Numbered from the stretch's first letter, positions 18,707 through 27,504 are shown. The stretch: 64,000 nt of DNA from Ruegeria arenilitoris (GCF_013035315.1 NZ_WQHP01000008.1:1-64000), one strand, 5' to 3'. Notes: generated from the sequence alone by a model not told the origin. Translations and numbers: made by a program.

Positions 18707-18713
18707 CGCCGGC

Positions 18714-18759
18714 GGGGGCTTTGCCCCCACACCCCCAGGATATTTTCAGCCAGATGAAG
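18714..18759 (+). repeat. 3'-end hairpin-plus-tail element, copy A (after erpA)
   Basis: Directly after the erpA stop: hairpin GGGGGC-TTT-GCCCCC (18714-18728), then the conserved tail at 18734-18759 (CCCAGGATATTTTCAGCCAG, then ATGAAG). It is likely the erpA terminator and is a member of a dispersed family seen five times in this window. Confidence 0.75.
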
Positions 18760-18768
18760 CAGGGATCT

Positions 18769-18794
18769 GCTCTCCGACCGTGACGCCGGAGAGC
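18769..18794. repeat. Short inverted repeat (8-bp stem)
   Basis: GCTCTCCG (18769-18776) pairs with CGGAGAGC (18787-18794) across a 10-nt loop. It lies between element copies A and B in the erpA-xth gap and has no T-run after it. Role unknown. Confidence 0.5.
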
Positions 18795-18870
18795 TTCACC
18801 TGGCGCGGTCATCGGCGTCCCCGCCTGTACCGCTCAACTGTTTTCGCTGCCATTGGTTAACGATCCGTTT

Positions 18871-18915
18871 CTTCATCTGGCCAAAAATATCCCGGAGCGC
18901 GAGGCAGAGCCTCGC
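18871..18915 (-). repeat. 3'-end hairpin-plus-tail element, copy B (opposite orientation)
   Basis: On the minus strand: hairpin GCGAGGC-TCT-GCCTCGC (18915-18899) followed by the tail with TCCGGGATATTTTTGGCC and AGATGAAG (18896-18871). No minus-strand gene ends just upstream of it; xth lies there on the plus strand. With copy A it makes an inverted pair about 110 bp apart. Confidence 0.75.
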
Positions 18916-18987
18916 AACCCGGCTATCCGCCTTGCCGCTGGGCTGGATCTGCGCGATAGGTTGCAACAAGGTTTCGGAGGATCGCGC

Positions 18988-19767
18988 ATGAAAATCGCTA
19001 CGTTCAATATCAACGGTGTCAAAGCGCGGGCCGAGGCTCTGCCGCGATGGCTGGACGACGCGCAGCCCGACGTTGTGCTGCTGCAAGAGATCAAATCGGT
19101 CGACGAAAACTTCCCGCGCGAACTGTTTGAAGACCGCGGATACAATGTCGAAACACATGGTCAGAAGAGCTTTAACGGGGTCGCGATCCTTTCGAAGCTT
19201 CCGTTGGAGGACGTGTCCCGCGGTCTGCCTGGTGACGACGAGGACGAGCAGGCGCGCTGGATCGAAGCCACCGTAATCGGCAAGCGAGCGCTTCGCATTT
19301 GCGGCTTGTACCTTCCCAACGGCAATCCTGTGCCCGGCCCGAAATATGAGTACAAGCTGGCATGGATGGAGCGTCTATACGATCGAGCCCGCGATCTGCT
19401 GGCCAGTGAAGAACCCGCTCTTATGGCAGGGGATTACAACATCATCCCGCAAGTCGAAGACGCCAAGCGCCCCGATGCGTGGCGCGAGGACGCCCTGTTT
19501 CGTCCGGAAAGCCGGGCTGCGTTCCGCAAGATCCTGAACCTTGGCTTTACCGAAGCTTTTCGAGCCGTCACCCAAGGCCCCGAACACTATTCCTTTTGGG
19601 ATTATCAGGCCGGGGCTTGGAACAAAAATGACGGCATTCGCATCGACCATTTCCTGCTAACACCGCAGGCCGCTGATCTGATGCGCGATTGCCGCATCGA
19701 TGCCGAGATACGAGGGCATGAAAAACCGTCAGACCATGTCCCGGTCTGGGTCGATCTGGACCTGTGA
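18988..19767 (+). CDS. xth: Exodeoxyribonuclease III
   Basis: A 259-residue AP endonuclease/3'-exonuclease for base-excision repair. EEP-family motifs are in order: FNINGVKAR, LLQEIKSVDENFP (metal Glu), GDYNIIP, IDHFLLTP and the final SDHVPVW (catalytic Asp-His). The ATG at 18988 has GGAGGA upstream and the family N-terminus MKIATFNING; in-frame codons back to 18853 include the repeat element and are not coding. Confidence 0.94.
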   Translation: MKIATFNINGVKARAEALPRWLDDAQPDVVLLQEIKSVDENFPRELFEDRGYNVETHGQKSFNGVAILSKLPLEDVSRGLPGDDEDEQARWIEATVIGKRALRICGLYLPNGNPVPGPKYEYKLAWMERLYDRARDLLASEEPALMAGDYNIIPQVEDAKRPDAWREDALFRPESRAAFRKILNLGFTEAFRAVTQGPEHYSFWDYQAGAWNKNDGIRIDHFLLTPQAADLMRDCRIDAEIRGHEKPSDHVPVWVDLDL

Positions 19768-19771
19768 CCGC

Positions 19772-20923
19772 TCAGGCGGTTGCGTCGTAGCTGTAGATCC
19801 ACTCGTATTTTCGCGACAATCGCGGACCAATCGCCATCAGCGCCGCTTGCGCCGCCAACCGCATCGGGCCACGCAGGTGGAAATTGCGGGCATTTGCCCC
19901 GGCAGTTGCGACCACTTTTTTGGCTCGAGAGCGGCGGCGGGATTCGTACATCTCCAACGCTTGCTGAATGCCCGATTGGTCGTCAAATGCACGGGCCAGA
20001 ACACATGCGTCTTCCAGGGCGAGACAGGCGCCTTGCGCCATGAAGGGCAACGTCGGATGGGCCGCATCGCCAAGCAGAGCGATCCGTTCGTTTTGCCATG
20101 TTTGCGCAACAGGACGCAGAAACAAGGCCCAGATGTTAGGTTCCTGAACCTGTTCGAGGATTTCCCCGACAAGTCCGCCGAAATCAGAAAATCGCGCCCT
20201 CAAATCCTCGGGGTCGCCGCGCCTGTTCCAGCCTTCCTCCTGCCAGTCAGACCGCTCTTCGATCGCAACGATGTTCATCAATGTATGGTCGCGCAAAGGG
20301 TATGTCACCACATGCCGCCCCGGCCCCATGGTCAAAACGGCGCACGGTTTCAGATCGCGGCGCGCCCAGGGGATCGTGGCCCGCCAGGCCACCTGATGTG
20401 TGAATTCAGGTGCTTCGGGTCCGTTCAGGTCAGCGCGGATTTGGCTACGTCCGCCATCGGCGGCAATCACACAATCGGCGCTAAATCTGGTGCCGTCCTC
20501 CAGAACAATTTCGGCGTCGGATGGATGCTTGTGCACCTGTGCAACCTGTGCGCCCAGCCGAAATTCGACACCTTCCCGAAGTGCTGCCTTGTGCAGCAAT
20601 CCCAACAAATCGGCCCGATGAAAATAGTAGGTCGATCCAGCAGCCGGTGCCGGAATTTCGCTGACAGACCGGCCGGCCCGATAATCGCGCAACACCGTTC
20701 CGTAGGACCGCAATCCCGCCTCAGGTGTGTCGCCCACAACGTTTAGGGCGCGCAGGACGACCATTCCGTTCTCGCTGATCTGCAGACCCGCGCCAACTTC
20801 GGTTAATTCAGCGGCCTGTTCGAAAACCGTGACCTGGGCACCGCGCTGCTGCAGCGCCAATGCCGCCGCAATGCCGCCTATGCCGCCACCGATGACGCCG
20901 AATTTCAGACCGTTGATTTTCAT
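19772..20923 (-). CDS. FAD-dependent aromatic monooxygenase (salicylate hydroxylase-like)
   Basis: A 383-residue class A flavoprotein hydroxylase. The Rossmann motif GVIGGGIGGIAAAL is at the N-terminus, the DG motif in CVIAADGGRSQIRADL, and the GD motif in ALLGDAAHPTLPFMAQGACLALEDA. These enzymes hydroxylate aromatic rings using NAD(P)H and oxygen; relatives include salicylate and 3-hydroxybenzoate hydroxylases. There is no aromatic-degradation gene nearby, so the substrate cannot be guessed. It follows the dksA terminator and is probably expressed separately. Confidence 0.85.
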   Translation of the reverse strand: MKINGLKFGVIGGGIGGIAAALALQQRGAQVTVFEQAAELTEVGAGLQISENGMVVLRALNVVGDTPEAGLRSYGTVLRDYRAGRSVSEIPAPAAGSTYYFHRADLLGLLHKAALREGVEFRLGAQVAQVHKHPSDAEIVLEDGTRFSADCVIAADGGRSQIRADLNGPEAPEFTHQVAWRATIPWARRDLKPCAVLTMGPGRHVVTYPLRDHTLMNIVAIEERSDWQEEGWNRRGDPEDLRARFSDFGGLVGEILEQVQEPNIWALFLRPVAQTWQNERIALLGDAAHPTLPFMAQGACLALEDACVLARAFDDQSGIQQALEMYESRRRSRAKKVVATAGANARNFHLRGPMRLAAQAALMAIGPRLSRKYEWIYSYDATA

Positions 20924-20941
20924 CCCCCCGGCTTAACGCAA

Positions 20942-20970
20942 AAACGCCGGAGCGAAAGGCCCCGGCGTTT
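20942..20970 (-). terminator. Intrinsic terminator of dksA
   Basis: A 9-bp stem AAACGCCGG/CCGGCGTTT (20942-20950 and 20962-20970) with an 11-nt loop. On the minus strand the stem is followed by a T5 run (20945-20941 region), a classic rho-independent terminator after dksA. Confidence 0.8.
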
Positions 20971-20993
20971 AAGAAATTGTGATTTTCCAGCGA

Positions 20994-21416
20994 TCAATCG
21001 TCGCGGTGGACCTTCTCGCGGCGCTCGTGACGCTCTTGCGCCTCAAGCGTCATGGTCGCGATCGGGCGCGCATCCAGACGTTTCAGCGAGATCGGATCAC
21101 CCGTCATCTCACAGTACCCGTATTCGCCTTCATCGATCCGGCGCAGGGCCGAGTCGATCTTGGCGACCAGCTTACGCTGCCGGTCCCGGGTGCGCAGTTC
21201 CAACGCGCGATCTGTTTCCTCGCTTGCGCGGTCTGCTACGTCCGGAATGTTACGGGTGTTGTCTTGCAGCCCTTCGATCGTGTCGCGGCTGCCTGCCAAA
21301 AGTTCATTCTTCCAGTCCAGCAGCTTGCGACGAAAATACTCCAGCTGCTTGTCGTTCATAAATGGTTCGTCTTCGGCTGGACGATAATCCTCGGGCAGAA
21401 ATACTTCCTGCTTCAT
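20994..21416 (-). CDS. dksA: DksA-family RNA polymerase-binding regulator, single-cysteine zinc-finger remnant
   Basis: A 140-residue protein with the coiled-coil region (LEYFRRKLLDWKNELLAGSRDT ... ASEETDRALELRTRDRQRKL) that enters the RNA polymerase secondary channel and the acidic tip DxxDxA (here DVADRA). The C-terminal finger reads YGYCEMTGDPISLKRLDARP: only one of the four canonical cysteines remains. This pattern is known for alphaproteobacterial DksA proteins that work without zinc. The ATG at 21416 has GGGAG upstream; codons back to 21521 are unlikely to be translated. Confidence 0.88.
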   Translation of the reverse strand: MKQEVFLPEDYRPAEDEPFMNDKQLEYFRRKLLDWKNELLAGSRDTIEGLQDNTRNIPDVADRASEETDRALELRTRDRQRKLVAKIDSALRRIDEGEYGYCEMTGDPISLKRLDARPIATMTLEAQERHERREKVHRDD

Positions 21417-21788
21417 TTTTGCTCCCTCGGTGTGGCCTGCAACGCCGGTCACCTTACCTTCACCTGACATGCGGCAATCCCCTTCTGCGCTGCATTTATC
21501 CGACGACGCGGGGAATGTCACTATGCAAACGTCGCCCCACGCAGCGTCATGCTGAATTGTCTAAATATGAGACTTACAACAAGAAAACCTTGTTTTTCTG
21601 TGGAATTTAGCGGGCTTTTTTACGGCGATCACGAATGTGCGGGACCCGATTCCAACCCGCGAATCAACCAAAGGCCTTGGAGTCGCTGATCAATTTTGCC
21701 GGACACGACGCAGCGACCTGCCTTGTCAAATTTTTCGCCCCGCTATAACCCCAAGAACAGATGCCGCGCGATATTGAATGAGGGGCCC
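21417..21788. other. Intergenic region between dksA and the MoxR gene (372 bp)
   Basis: No gene seen. It holds the divergent promoter regions. For dksA a plausible promoter is GTGACA (21521-21516), 16-bp spacer, ATAAAT (21499-21494), on the minus strand. For the MoxR gene a weaker candidate is TTGTCA (21723-21728) with TATAAC (21744-21749), spacer 15 bp. An AT-rich stretch at 21560-21600 has a small hairpin of no clear role. Confidence 0.5.
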
Positions 21789-22634
21789 ATGACCGCACGT
21801 TTCCAAGGTACAGCCGAGTATGTTGCAACCGATGACCTGACCATCGCGGTAAATGCTGCCGTTACGTTGGAGCGGCCACTGTTGGTCAAGGGCGAACCCG
21901 GAACCGGCAAGACTGAGTTGGCCAAACAGGTTGCGGGCGCGCTTGGGCTGAAGATGATCGAGTGGAACGTGAAGTCCACCACCCGCGCACAGCAGGGCCT
22001 GTATGAATATGACGCCGTCAGCCGCTTGCGCGACAGCCAGCTGGGCGACGAGCGTGTGCACGACGTGTCGAACTATATCCGCAAGGGCAAGCTTTGGCAG
22101 GCGTTTGATGCTGACGAAAAAGTTGTTCTGCTGATCGACGAGATCGACAAAGCGGATATCGAGTTTCCAAACGACCTGTTGCAAGAGCTCGATAAGATGG
22201 AGTTCCACGTCTACGAAACCGGCGAGACCATCCGGGCCAAGAACCGCCCCATCGTCATCATCACCTCGAACAACGAAAAAGAACTGCCCGATGCGTTCCT
22301 GCGGCGGTGTTTCTTCCACTACATCCGTTTCCCGGACGAGACGACCATGCGCAGGATCGTCGAGGTCCACCACCCGGGCATCAAGGACGCATTGCTGACA
22401 ACGGCTCTGACTCAATTCTACGAAATCCGAGAAACGCAGGGCTTGAAGAAAAAGCCCTCGACCTCGGAAGTGCTGGACTGGCTAAAGCTGTTGCTGGCCG
22501 AAGACCTGACGGCCGAAGACCTCAAGCGCGACGGTGCAAACGCCCTGCCCAAACTCCATGGCGCGCTGCTGAAGAACGAACAGGACGTTCACCTGTTCGA
22601 GCGTCTGGCCTTTATGGCACGCAGCAAACGCTGA
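21789..22634 (+). CDS. MoxR-family AAA+ ATPase
   Basis: A 281-residue AAA+ protein: Walker A GEPGTGKTE (about 39-47), Walker B VVLLIDEIDKAD, sensor 1 VIITSNNEKELPDAFLRRC, and a C-terminal lid. MoxR ATPases act as chaperones that mature or activate enzyme complexes, usually together with a von Willebrand A protein; such a gene lies at 24744. The start at 21789 has GAGGGG upstream. Codons back to 21696 are rejected. Confidence 0.9.
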   Translation: MTARFQGTAEYVATDDLTIAVNAAVTLERPLLVKGEPGTGKTELAKQVAGALGLKMIEWNVKSTTRAQQGLYEYDAVSRLRDSQLGDERVHDVSNYIRKGKLWQAFDADEKVVLLIDEIDKADIEFPNDLLQELDKMEFHVYETGETIRAKNRPIVIITSNNEKELPDAFLRRCFFHYIRFPDETTMRRIVEVHHPGIKDALLTTALTQFYEIRETQGLKKKPSTSEVLDWLKLLLAEDLTAEDLKRDGANALPKLHGALLKNEQDVHLFERLAFMARSKR

Positions 22635-22749
22635 GAAAATGAACACTCGGTGATCCCCGCTTGCCTTGCGGGGTGCCGGGTGTCAGCATTGGCGGCAGGG
22701 CCGTCCGGCGTTGTCGGGCATTCCAACCCGACGACTAAGGAGCCACCTT

Positions 22750-23199
22750 TTGCCTGACACCCTCACGATCCGAGCACTACAGCTCTCAGACCGCGCCCAA
22801 TGGGCCGAAATGTGGCGCGATTATCTGGCCTTCTACGAAACTACGGTGCCCGATCAGACCTATGACAGCACCTTCGCGCGCTTGCTGGGGAATGATCCCA
22901 ACGATTTCTCATGCTTCGTGGCCGAGGCGGATGGCCAGTTGGTGGGGCTGACCCACTACCTGTTTCACCGTCATGCCTGGAAAGAAGAAAGCGTCTGTTA
23001 CCTGCAGGACCTGTACGCCCGGCCCGAAGCGCGCGGCACAGGTGTCGGTCGAGCCCTGATCCAGGCGGTGTACGACGAGGGTGACCGGCAGGGTGCGCCC
23101 TCGGTCTATTGGCTGACGCAGGATTCCAACCACACGGCGCGTAAGCTGTACGACCGCATTGGCAAGCAAACACCCTTCATCCGGTATCAACGCCCATGA
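22750..23199 (+). CDS. GNAT-family N-acetyltransferase
   Basis: A 149-residue GNAT protein. It has the acetyl-CoA pyrophosphate loop in LYARPEARGTGVGRALIQAV and a C-terminal NHTARKLYDRIGKQTPFIRY typical of the family. The start is most likely TTG at 22750, with AAGGAG 7 bp upstream; no ATG fits. Its end overlaps the next gene by 4 bp. Substrate unknown. Confidence 0.82.
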   Translation: MPDTLTIRALQLSDRAQWAEMWRDYLAFYETTVPDQTYDSTFARLLGNDPNDFSCFVAEADGQLVGLTHYLFHRHAWKEESVCYLQDLYARPEARGTGVGRALIQAVYDEGDRQGAPSVYWLTQDSNHTARKLYDRIGKQTPFIRYQRP

Positions 23200-24566
23200 T
23201 CCGCTGGGCCGCGCTTCTGTTTGGCTTGGCAGTGGCCGGGTGCACCTCGGTTCAGACGCCCGAGCCGCAGACCCGCGTGCGTGTGATCGAGGCGCAGTTG
23301 CCTCCGGCCAAGGCGTTCTCGGCCACGCGCCCCGTGGCTCCGGCCCGATCAAACAAGAACATCGCGGCGGATTTCATTTCGTTGCACTTCGCGCTTGAGG
23401 GCGGAACCACCCTGCCCGTCTTTACGCGGTTCGAAACACCGATCACCGTGCGCCTGACCGGGACACCTACACCGTCGATGCAGCGCGATCTGACGCACCT
23501 TTTGGGTCGCCTGCAGCGCGAAGCAGAGATCGACATCAAACAGATCCCCGCAGACCAACAGGCCAACATCACGATCCAGGCCGTTAGCCAAGAGCAGATC
23601 CAACGCATCCTGCCGCAAGCTGCCTGTTTCGTGGTGCCCAACGCCTCGAGCTTTGAGGAGTACCGGAAGGATCGTCGCAAACGCAAAAGCAGCTGGACCG
23701 CGCTGCGCAGTCGCGAACGTCTGGGTATTTTCATCCCCTATGATGCCAGCCCACAGGAAAAGCGCGACTGTCTGCACGAAGAACTGGCACAAGCGCTTGG
23801 GCCGCTGAACGACCTCTACCGCTTGCCGGACTCGGTGTTCAACGACGACAATATTCACACCATTCTCACCGGCTTCGACATGCTGATCCTGCGCACGGCT
23901 TATGCACCGGAACTGCGCAGCGGCATGACCCGCGAACAAGTGCAGGCCACGCTGCCCACCATTCTCAGCAGGTTGAACCCGCGCGGAGATGCGCTGCCCG
24001 CGCAAGAGGTCTCGGCCACGCCGCGCGAATGGATCAACACGGTCCAGAAATCACTGGGTTCAAGATCCAGCGCACGCACCCGAATGAAAGCCGCGCAACG
24101 GGCGGCGCAGATCGGGAAAGAACAGGGCTGGACAGACCACCGCCGCGCCTATCCACACTATATCCTTGGCCGCATGGCGCAATTCGACGACCCGCAAGAA
24201 GCGCTGCAGCAGTACCAGATTGCCATGCAGTATCTGCGCGCAACGCCAGGTACGGACATCCATCAGGCCTATGTGACGACGCAAACGGCGGCCTTTGCTC
24301 TGGCGCAGGGAAAAGGGCCTGAAATCCTGCCCGAGTTGGACCGGGCAATCGCGGTCATGACACGTGCGGAAAATGCCTCGCAACTGGCGACGCTGTTGCT
24401 GTTGAAATCCGAAGCGCTAAATCAGGCCGGACGTCCGAAACAGGCACGTTCCGTCAGGCTGGACAGTCTGGCATGGGCGCGATACGGCTTTGGCTCGGAC
24501 GTCGTGGTACGGTCGCTGATGCAGGAAGTTGCCGAAGCTCCGACCACCAACAACAGAGGCGGGTAA
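23196..24566 (+). CDS. DUF2927 lipoprotein
   Basis: A 456-residue lipoprotein: signal peptide with lipobox VAGC (Cys16). The DUF2927 domain follows (residues about 50-250), including FISLHFALEGG, ITVRLTG, and a CLHEELAQALGPLNDLYRLPDSVFNDDN segment that looks like a metallopeptidase-type HEEL motif. The C-terminal 170 residues have TPR-like helical repeats (HYILGRMAQFDDPQEALQQY). A zinc-peptidase role is suggested by the HE motif but not shown. It overlaps the GNAT gene (ATGA). Confidence 0.8.
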   Translation: MIRWAALLFGLAVAGCTSVQTPEPQTRVRVIEAQLPPAKAFSATRPVAPARSNKNIAADFISLHFALEGGTTLPVFTRFETPITVRLTGTPTPSMQRDLTHLLGRLQREAEIDIKQIPADQQANITIQAVSQEQIQRILPQAACFVVPNASSFEEYRKDRRKRKSSWTALRSRERLGIFIPYDASPQEKRDCLHEELAQALGPLNDLYRLPDSVFNDDNIHTILTGFDMLILRTAYAPELRSGMTREQVQATLPTILSRLNPRGDALPAQEVSATPREWINTVQKSLGSRSSARTRMKAAQRAAQIGKEQGWTDHRRAYPHYILGRMAQFDDPQEALQQYQIAMQYLRATPGTDIHQAYVTTQTAAFALAQGKGPEILPELDRAIAVMTRAENASQLATLLLLKSEALNQAGRPKQARSVRLDSLAWARYGFGSDVVVRSLMQEVAEAPTTNNRGG

Positions 24567-24569
24567 CGC

Positions 24570-24740
24570 ATGGTCGTAGTAATGGGAATGGCAATTCTGG
24601 GCGCAATCCTGGGGGCGCTGACGGCACGCAAACGCAATGGCAGCGGCGCGGATATGGCCCAATACGCAGCAGGCTACGGCATCGCCTTTGCGCTTGTTGG
24701 TCTTGTCCTGTCGCTCATCCTTGTTCGACTGGTGGTGTAA
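24570..24740 (+). CDS. Small membrane protein, two transmembrane helices (56 aa)
   Basis: A 56-residue ORF between the DUF2927 and VWA genes (3 bp gap on each side). Helix 1 is MAILGAILGALTA with small-residue packing, then a short basic/polar loop RKRNGSGADM, then helix 2 GIAFALVGLVLSLILVRLVV. No known family is recognised. The tight spacing and the clear hairpin topology make it a real gene in my view. It may anchor or assist the neighbouring MoxR/VWA proteins, which is inference. Confidence 0.65.
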   Translation: MVVVMGMAILGAILGALTARKRNGSGADMAQYAAGYGIAFALVGLVLSLILVRLVV

Positions 24741-24743
24741 GCG

Positions 24744-25928
24744 ATGTTTCTGCCCTTTTTCGAAAACCTCCGCAAAGTTGGAATTCCTGTCTCACTGCGC
24801 GAGTACCTGACCTTTCTGGAGGGGATGAAAAAGGGCCTGGCCACCTATGATGTCGAAGCCTTCTACTACCTCGCCCGCGTGTCGATGGTGAAGGACGAAC
24901 GGAATATCGACAAGTTCGATCAGGCTTTTGCCGCCAGTTTCAAAGGTCTGGAAGAGATCAGTTTCGATCAGGTGCTCGAAGCCGTGGACATCCCCGCTGA
25001 GTGGCTGGCCAAGATGGCCGAGAAACACCTGTCTGACGAAGAAAAAGCCGAGATCGAAGCCATGGGCGGCTTTGAAAAACTGATGGAAACGCTGCGCGAG
25101 CGGCTCAAGGATCAGGAAGGTCGCCATCAGGGCGGAAACAAATGGATCGGTACGGCCGGGACGTCTCCGTTCGGGGCCTATGGGTACAACCCCGAAGGCG
25201 TTCGGATTGGCCAAAAAGAAAGCCGCCACCAACGGGCGGTCAAAGTCTGGGACAAGCGTGAATTCAAGAACTTGGACGACACGGTTGAGCTTGGGACGCG
25301 CAACATCAAGGTCGCTTTGAAACGCCTACGCCGCTGGGCGCGCGAGGGCGCGGCCGATGAGCTTGATCTGGACGGCACCATTCGCGCCACCGCCGAACAC
25401 GGCTATCTGGACGTCAAAACACGACCTGAGCGTCACAACGCGGTCAAAGTGCTGCTGTTTCTGGATGTGGGCGGTTCGATGGACCCGCATATCAAGGTCG
25501 TTGAAGAACTATTCTCGGCCGCACGGACCGAGTTCAAGCATCTGGAATACTACTATTTCCACAACTGCCTTTACGAAGGCGTCTGGCGCGACAACGTCCG
25601 CCGCTGGGATCAGCAGACCCCAACCCATGAGGTGCTGCGCACCTATGGGCCCGACTACAAGTGTATCTTCGTCGGCGATGCTTCGATGAGCCCCTATGAA
25701 ATCGCCTATCCCGGCGGAGCGAATGAGCACTGGAACCAGGAGGCCGGACAGGTCTGGCTGCAGCGCGCGCGCGAACAGTGGACATCGAACCTGTGGATCA
25801 ACCCGGTGCCCGAGAAATACTGGGAATACACCCATTCCATCAGCATGATCCGCGAGATTTTCGAGGACCGCATGGTCCCGATGACTCTGGCCGGGTTGGA
25901 ACAGGGCATGCGCGAACTGACGCGTTGA
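24744..25928 (+). CDS. VWA-domain protein, CoxE-like
   Basis: A 394-residue cytoplasmic protein. The C-terminal VWA domain has a MIDAS-like LFLDVGGSMDPH and YYYFHNCLYEGVW. In the first MIDAS motif the second Ser of DxSxS is Gly, the usual form in this subfamily. The N-terminal half is helical (PVSLREYLTFLEGMKKGL). Such proteins pair with MoxR ATPases to insert metals or remodel complexes; here the likely partner is at 21789. The substrate enzyme is not visible in the window. Confidence 0.87.
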   Translation: MFLPFFENLRKVGIPVSLREYLTFLEGMKKGLATYDVEAFYYLARVSMVKDERNIDKFDQAFAASFKGLEEISFDQVLEAVDIPAEWLAKMAEKHLSDEEKAEIEAMGGFEKLMETLRERLKDQEGRHQGGNKWIGTAGTSPFGAYGYNPEGVRIGQKESRHQRAVKVWDKREFKNLDDTVELGTRNIKVALKRLRRWAREGAADELDLDGTIRATAEHGYLDVKTRPERHNAVKVLLFLDVGGSMDPHIKVVEELFSAARTEFKHLEYYYFHNCLYEGVWRDNVRRWDQQTPTHEVLRTYGPDYKCIFVGDASMSPYEIAYPGGANEHWNQEAGQVWLQRAREQWTSNLWINPVPEKYWEYTHSISMIREIFEDRMVPMTLAGLEQGMRELTR

Positions 25929-25931
25929 GGC

Positions 25932-26600
25932 TTAGATTTGCAGCACTGGCGCCCAGGCGATGCGGAACGAAACCGCAAGGAAAAACAACACGCTGCCGGT
26001 CAAAACGAAGACATGCCAGATGGTGTTGTGAAACGGCAGCCAGTCCGAAAGATAGAACGCAATTCCGGCAGTATAGACGATGCCACCCGTGATCATCAGC
26101 ACCACGACGGGTTGCGAAAGGTCAGCCAGCAGCGAATGCCCGGCCCAAACAGCGGCCCAGCCCATCAAAACGTATAGTGCCAAACCTATCCAGCGGAACC
26201 GATGCGGGTCGATCATCTTCAGCACTGAACCAAGCGTTGCGGAAGACCAAAGCCCGATCAAAAGGCCAGTTGCCGGCGCGCCCGACAACATAATGAACGG
26301 CGTATAGGTACCTGCAATCTTTACATAAATCCCAGAATGATCCAGCCGCTGCAACAGGTATCCCCACCTCTCGGACTCCACCATGTTGTACAGAGCCGAA
26401 AAGGACAGCATCAAAAGCAGCGTGAACCCATAAACAGAGGCCCCCAAAACTACCCATGGCTCCGTGCGGTGTTGGGCCGTCAGCGCGATCAGGCACGGAA
26501 CGGCGACGATGGCAGCGGCAATCCCAATCACATGCACCACACCATCACTGATGCGCTCAGCGCGGCTGTAGGCCGGACGGATATCGGCGAAAGACCACAT
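25932..26600 (-). CDS. trhA: Hemolysin III / PAQR family membrane protein
   Basis: A 222-residue protein with seven predicted membrane helices. The PAQR signature is present: SDGVVHVIGI near the start, SALYNM after helix 2, RLDHSGIYVKIAGTYTPF, and the HNTIWHVFVLTG metal-binding His motif near the C-terminus. Bacterial members influence membrane fluidity (TrhA); the hemolysin name is historical. It converges on the VWA gene with 3 bp between. Confidence 0.88.
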   Translation of the reverse strand: MWSFADIRPAYSRAERISDGVVHVIGIAAAIVAVPCLIALTAQHRTEPWVVLGASVYGFTLLLMLSFSALYNMVESERWGYLLQRLDHSGIYVKIAGTYTPFIMLSGAPATGLLIGLWSSATLGSVLKMIDPHRFRWIGLALYVLMGWAAVWAGHSLLADLSQPVVVLMITGGIVYTAGIAFYLSDWLPFHNTIWHVFVLTGSVLFFLAVSFRIAWAPVLQI

Positions 26601-26814
26601 AATACAAAGCTATTGCCCGGCCCCATCCCCGGCAAGGTTGGAAGCCTGTGTGTTTCATACTGTGACGACATAGTGATCATTGCGGCTGTTCGTTCCTGTA
26701 TTAGCGACCGATTGAAGATCCGAACAGTTGCTGGCGGTTTTCGACTTACTCTTTTGCCGGACAATTACCTGTGAAACGGTTGCCTATCCCCCTGCCCGGA
26801 ACCATATTTGGATC

Positions 26815-27504
26815 ATGCTTCGCCTGACGCCCATTCTGCTGGCAATCGCCTATGCTATCGTGATGTACCGGATCTCTGTCTGGCGCACTCATCGGGAGTT
26901 GGACGAAAAATCAACCGAACTGGCCGACCCCGCCCTGAAGCGGATGACCGACCGTTTAGCGGCGGCGCTCGGGATCGATCGTGTGCCCGTCTATATCTAT
27001 GAGATCGACCCGGTGAACGGCCTGGCAGCCCCGGATGGGCGTATTTTCATCACGCGAGGCTTTTATCGCAAGTTTCGCAGTGGCGAGGTCTCGGCCGAGG
27101 AGATGGCCAGCGTGATCGCTCATGAGTTAGGGCATGTGGCGCTGGGTCACGCGCGGCGCAGGATGATCGATTTTTCGGGTCAGAACGCATTGCGGACAGC
27201 ATTGATGATACTGATGAACCGTTTCATTCCGTTCATCGGCGCGTGGATCGCGAATATGCTGACGCATCTACTGGCTTCGCGTCTGTCACGCGGTGATGAG
27301 TATGAGGCGGATGAATACGCAGCGGCGCTGTTGACCAAAGCAGGTATTGGGATCGGGCCTCAGAAATCGCTGTTTCACAAGCTTGAAGACCTGACCGAGC
27401 AGCGCGCTGGCGTTGTCCCCGCCTGGCTGATGAGCCATCCCAAGACCGACGAACGAATTGCGGCGCTTGAAGCGCTTGAGCGGCGTTGGGGTACGGATGG
27501 TTAA
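26815..27504 (+). CDS. M48-family membrane metallopeptidase (HtpX-like)
   Basis: A 229-residue protein: one N-terminal transmembrane helix (4-20), zinc motif HELGH at residues 103-107 followed by VALGHARRR, another hydrophobic segment (FIPFIGAWIANMLTHLLA), and the third ligand region SRGDEYEADEYAA. It is shorter than HtpX and probably does membrane or periplasmic protein quality control. The start at 26815 is chosen because the anchor helix begins there; only a weak TTGGAT site precedes it. Confidence 0.85.
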   Translation: MLRLTPILLAIAYAIVMYRISVWRTHRELDEKSTELADPALKRMTDRLAAALGIDRVPVYIYEIDPVNGLAAPDGRIFITRGFYRKFRSGEVSAEEMASVIAHELGHVALGHARRRMIDFSGQNALRTALMILMNRFIPFIGAWIANMLTHLLASRLSRGDEYEADEYAAALLTKAGIGIGPQKSLFHKLEDLTEQRAGVVPAWLMSHPKTDERIAALEALERRWGTDG

